A stretch of 6,124 nucleotides of DNA, from contig JADHUD010000159.1 in NCBI GenBank assembly GCA_016784705.1, forward strand, positions 1 through 6,124. The letters run 5' to 3'. This stretch comes from Spirochaetia bacterium. Lineage in GTDB: Bacteria > Spirochaetota > Spirochaetia > JABMQR01. This document shows positions 5,982-6,124 of the stretch, piece after piece. The position numbers were made by a program, and so were the translations under genes. A model generated the notes under the pieces. It was not told the origin of the DNA and ran no database searches. It worked only from the letters and a program-made list of their open reading frames with translations. The first letter of the stretch is position 1, and the number at the start of each line of letters is the position of its first letter.

Positions 5982-6124
5982 ATGCATGCAGCTGTTACCG
6001 ATTTTCTTCTGGATATAATTCAGAACTCGATTGAAGCCAACGCAGAAGTAGTTGATGTTGTTATCAATCAATCAGAGACAGTGTTGGAGTGCAGTATTAC
6101 CGATGATGGTAAAGGCATGACACC
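5982..6124 (+). CDS. GHKL/histidine-kinase-like ATPase domain protein (3' partial)
   Basis: An open frame of 47 codons runs off the right edge. It starts at ATG 5982, with AAGGG seven bases upstream, 29 bp after the nuoE-like gene. The visible residues show the N-box DIIQNSIEANA (11-21, Asn15 the usual Mg-ATP ligand) and the G1 box DDGKGM (41-46, Asp42), the hallmarks of GHKL ATPases (histidine kinases, MutL, Hsp90, anti-sigma kinases). No sensor or membrane segment precedes the ATPase fold, so it is a soluble domain starting almost at the first residue. Short ATPases of this type commonly sit between the NuoE-like and NuoF-like genes of [FeFe]-hydrogenase clusters; their exact role there is not settled to my knowledge. 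Confidence 0.85.
   Translation, partial: MHAAVTDFLLDIIQNSIEANAEVVDVVINQSETVLECSITDDGKGMT

Overview
The window (6124 bp) holds five complete genes and the edges of two more. It reads like the chromosome of an anaerobic, fermentative bacterium, most plausibly a spirochaete. That guess rests on loose lipoprotein signal sequences, an endonuclease/exonuclease/phosphatase-type lipoprotein with the N-terminal style I associate with spirochaetal relatives, a Rex repressor with spirochaete-like motif variants, and the head of an NADH-linked [FeFe]-hydrogenase-type cluster. The taxon is inference from gene content and style, not from a marker gene. No phage, IS, CRISPR, tRNA or rRNA gene was seen.

Layout. 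(1) Left edge to 1963, + strand: the 3' part of a Major Facilitator-type membrane protein with a C-terminal soluble HEAT-like domain; its start lies outside the window. (2) 1957-2053: a short convergent intergenic segment full of perfect inverted repeats, acting at least as a terminator for the gene on the right. (3) 2069-2476, - strand: ridA, enamine/imine deaminase, with an odd tandem NRTI-NRTI-NRTI N-terminus made by three perfect copies of a 12-bp unit. (4) 2561-3733, + strand: a lipoprotein of the DNase I-like phosphoesterase superfamily with all catalytic motifs. (5) 3693-4538, - strand: a class 3 (alpha/beta hydrolase) lipase lipoprotein whose end overlaps the previous gene by 41 bp, tail to tail. 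(6) 4587-5249, - strand: rex, the NADH/NAD+-sensing repressor, probably co-transcribed with the lipase. (7) 5250-5472: an extremely AT-rich divergent control region (19 G/C in 160 bases, 5301-5460) with a candidate Rex operator near rex. (8) 5473-5952, + strand: a NuoE/HndA-type [2Fe-2S] subunit, followed 29 bp later by the start of a GHKL-type ATPase (5982 to the right edge).

How the genes fit together. The right third is a redox circuit: Rex reads the NADH/NAD+ ratio and is divergent from an operon whose first two genes (NuoE-like thioredoxin-fold ferredoxin subunit, histidine-kinase-like ATPase) match the opening of NADH-dependent or electron-bifurcating [FeFe]-hydrogenase clusters of anaerobes. 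The expected behaviour is derepression of H2 evolution when NADH builds up. The middle holds two surface-anchored hydrolases (a phosphodiesterase/nuclease-like lipoprotein and a lipase-like lipoprotein) that could serve nutrient scavenging; this is inference. I found no convincing new defence or mobile system. The items most worth a second look are the Rex/hydrogenase control region, the ridA repeat, the MFS-HEAT fusion and the inverted-repeat element at 1957-2053.
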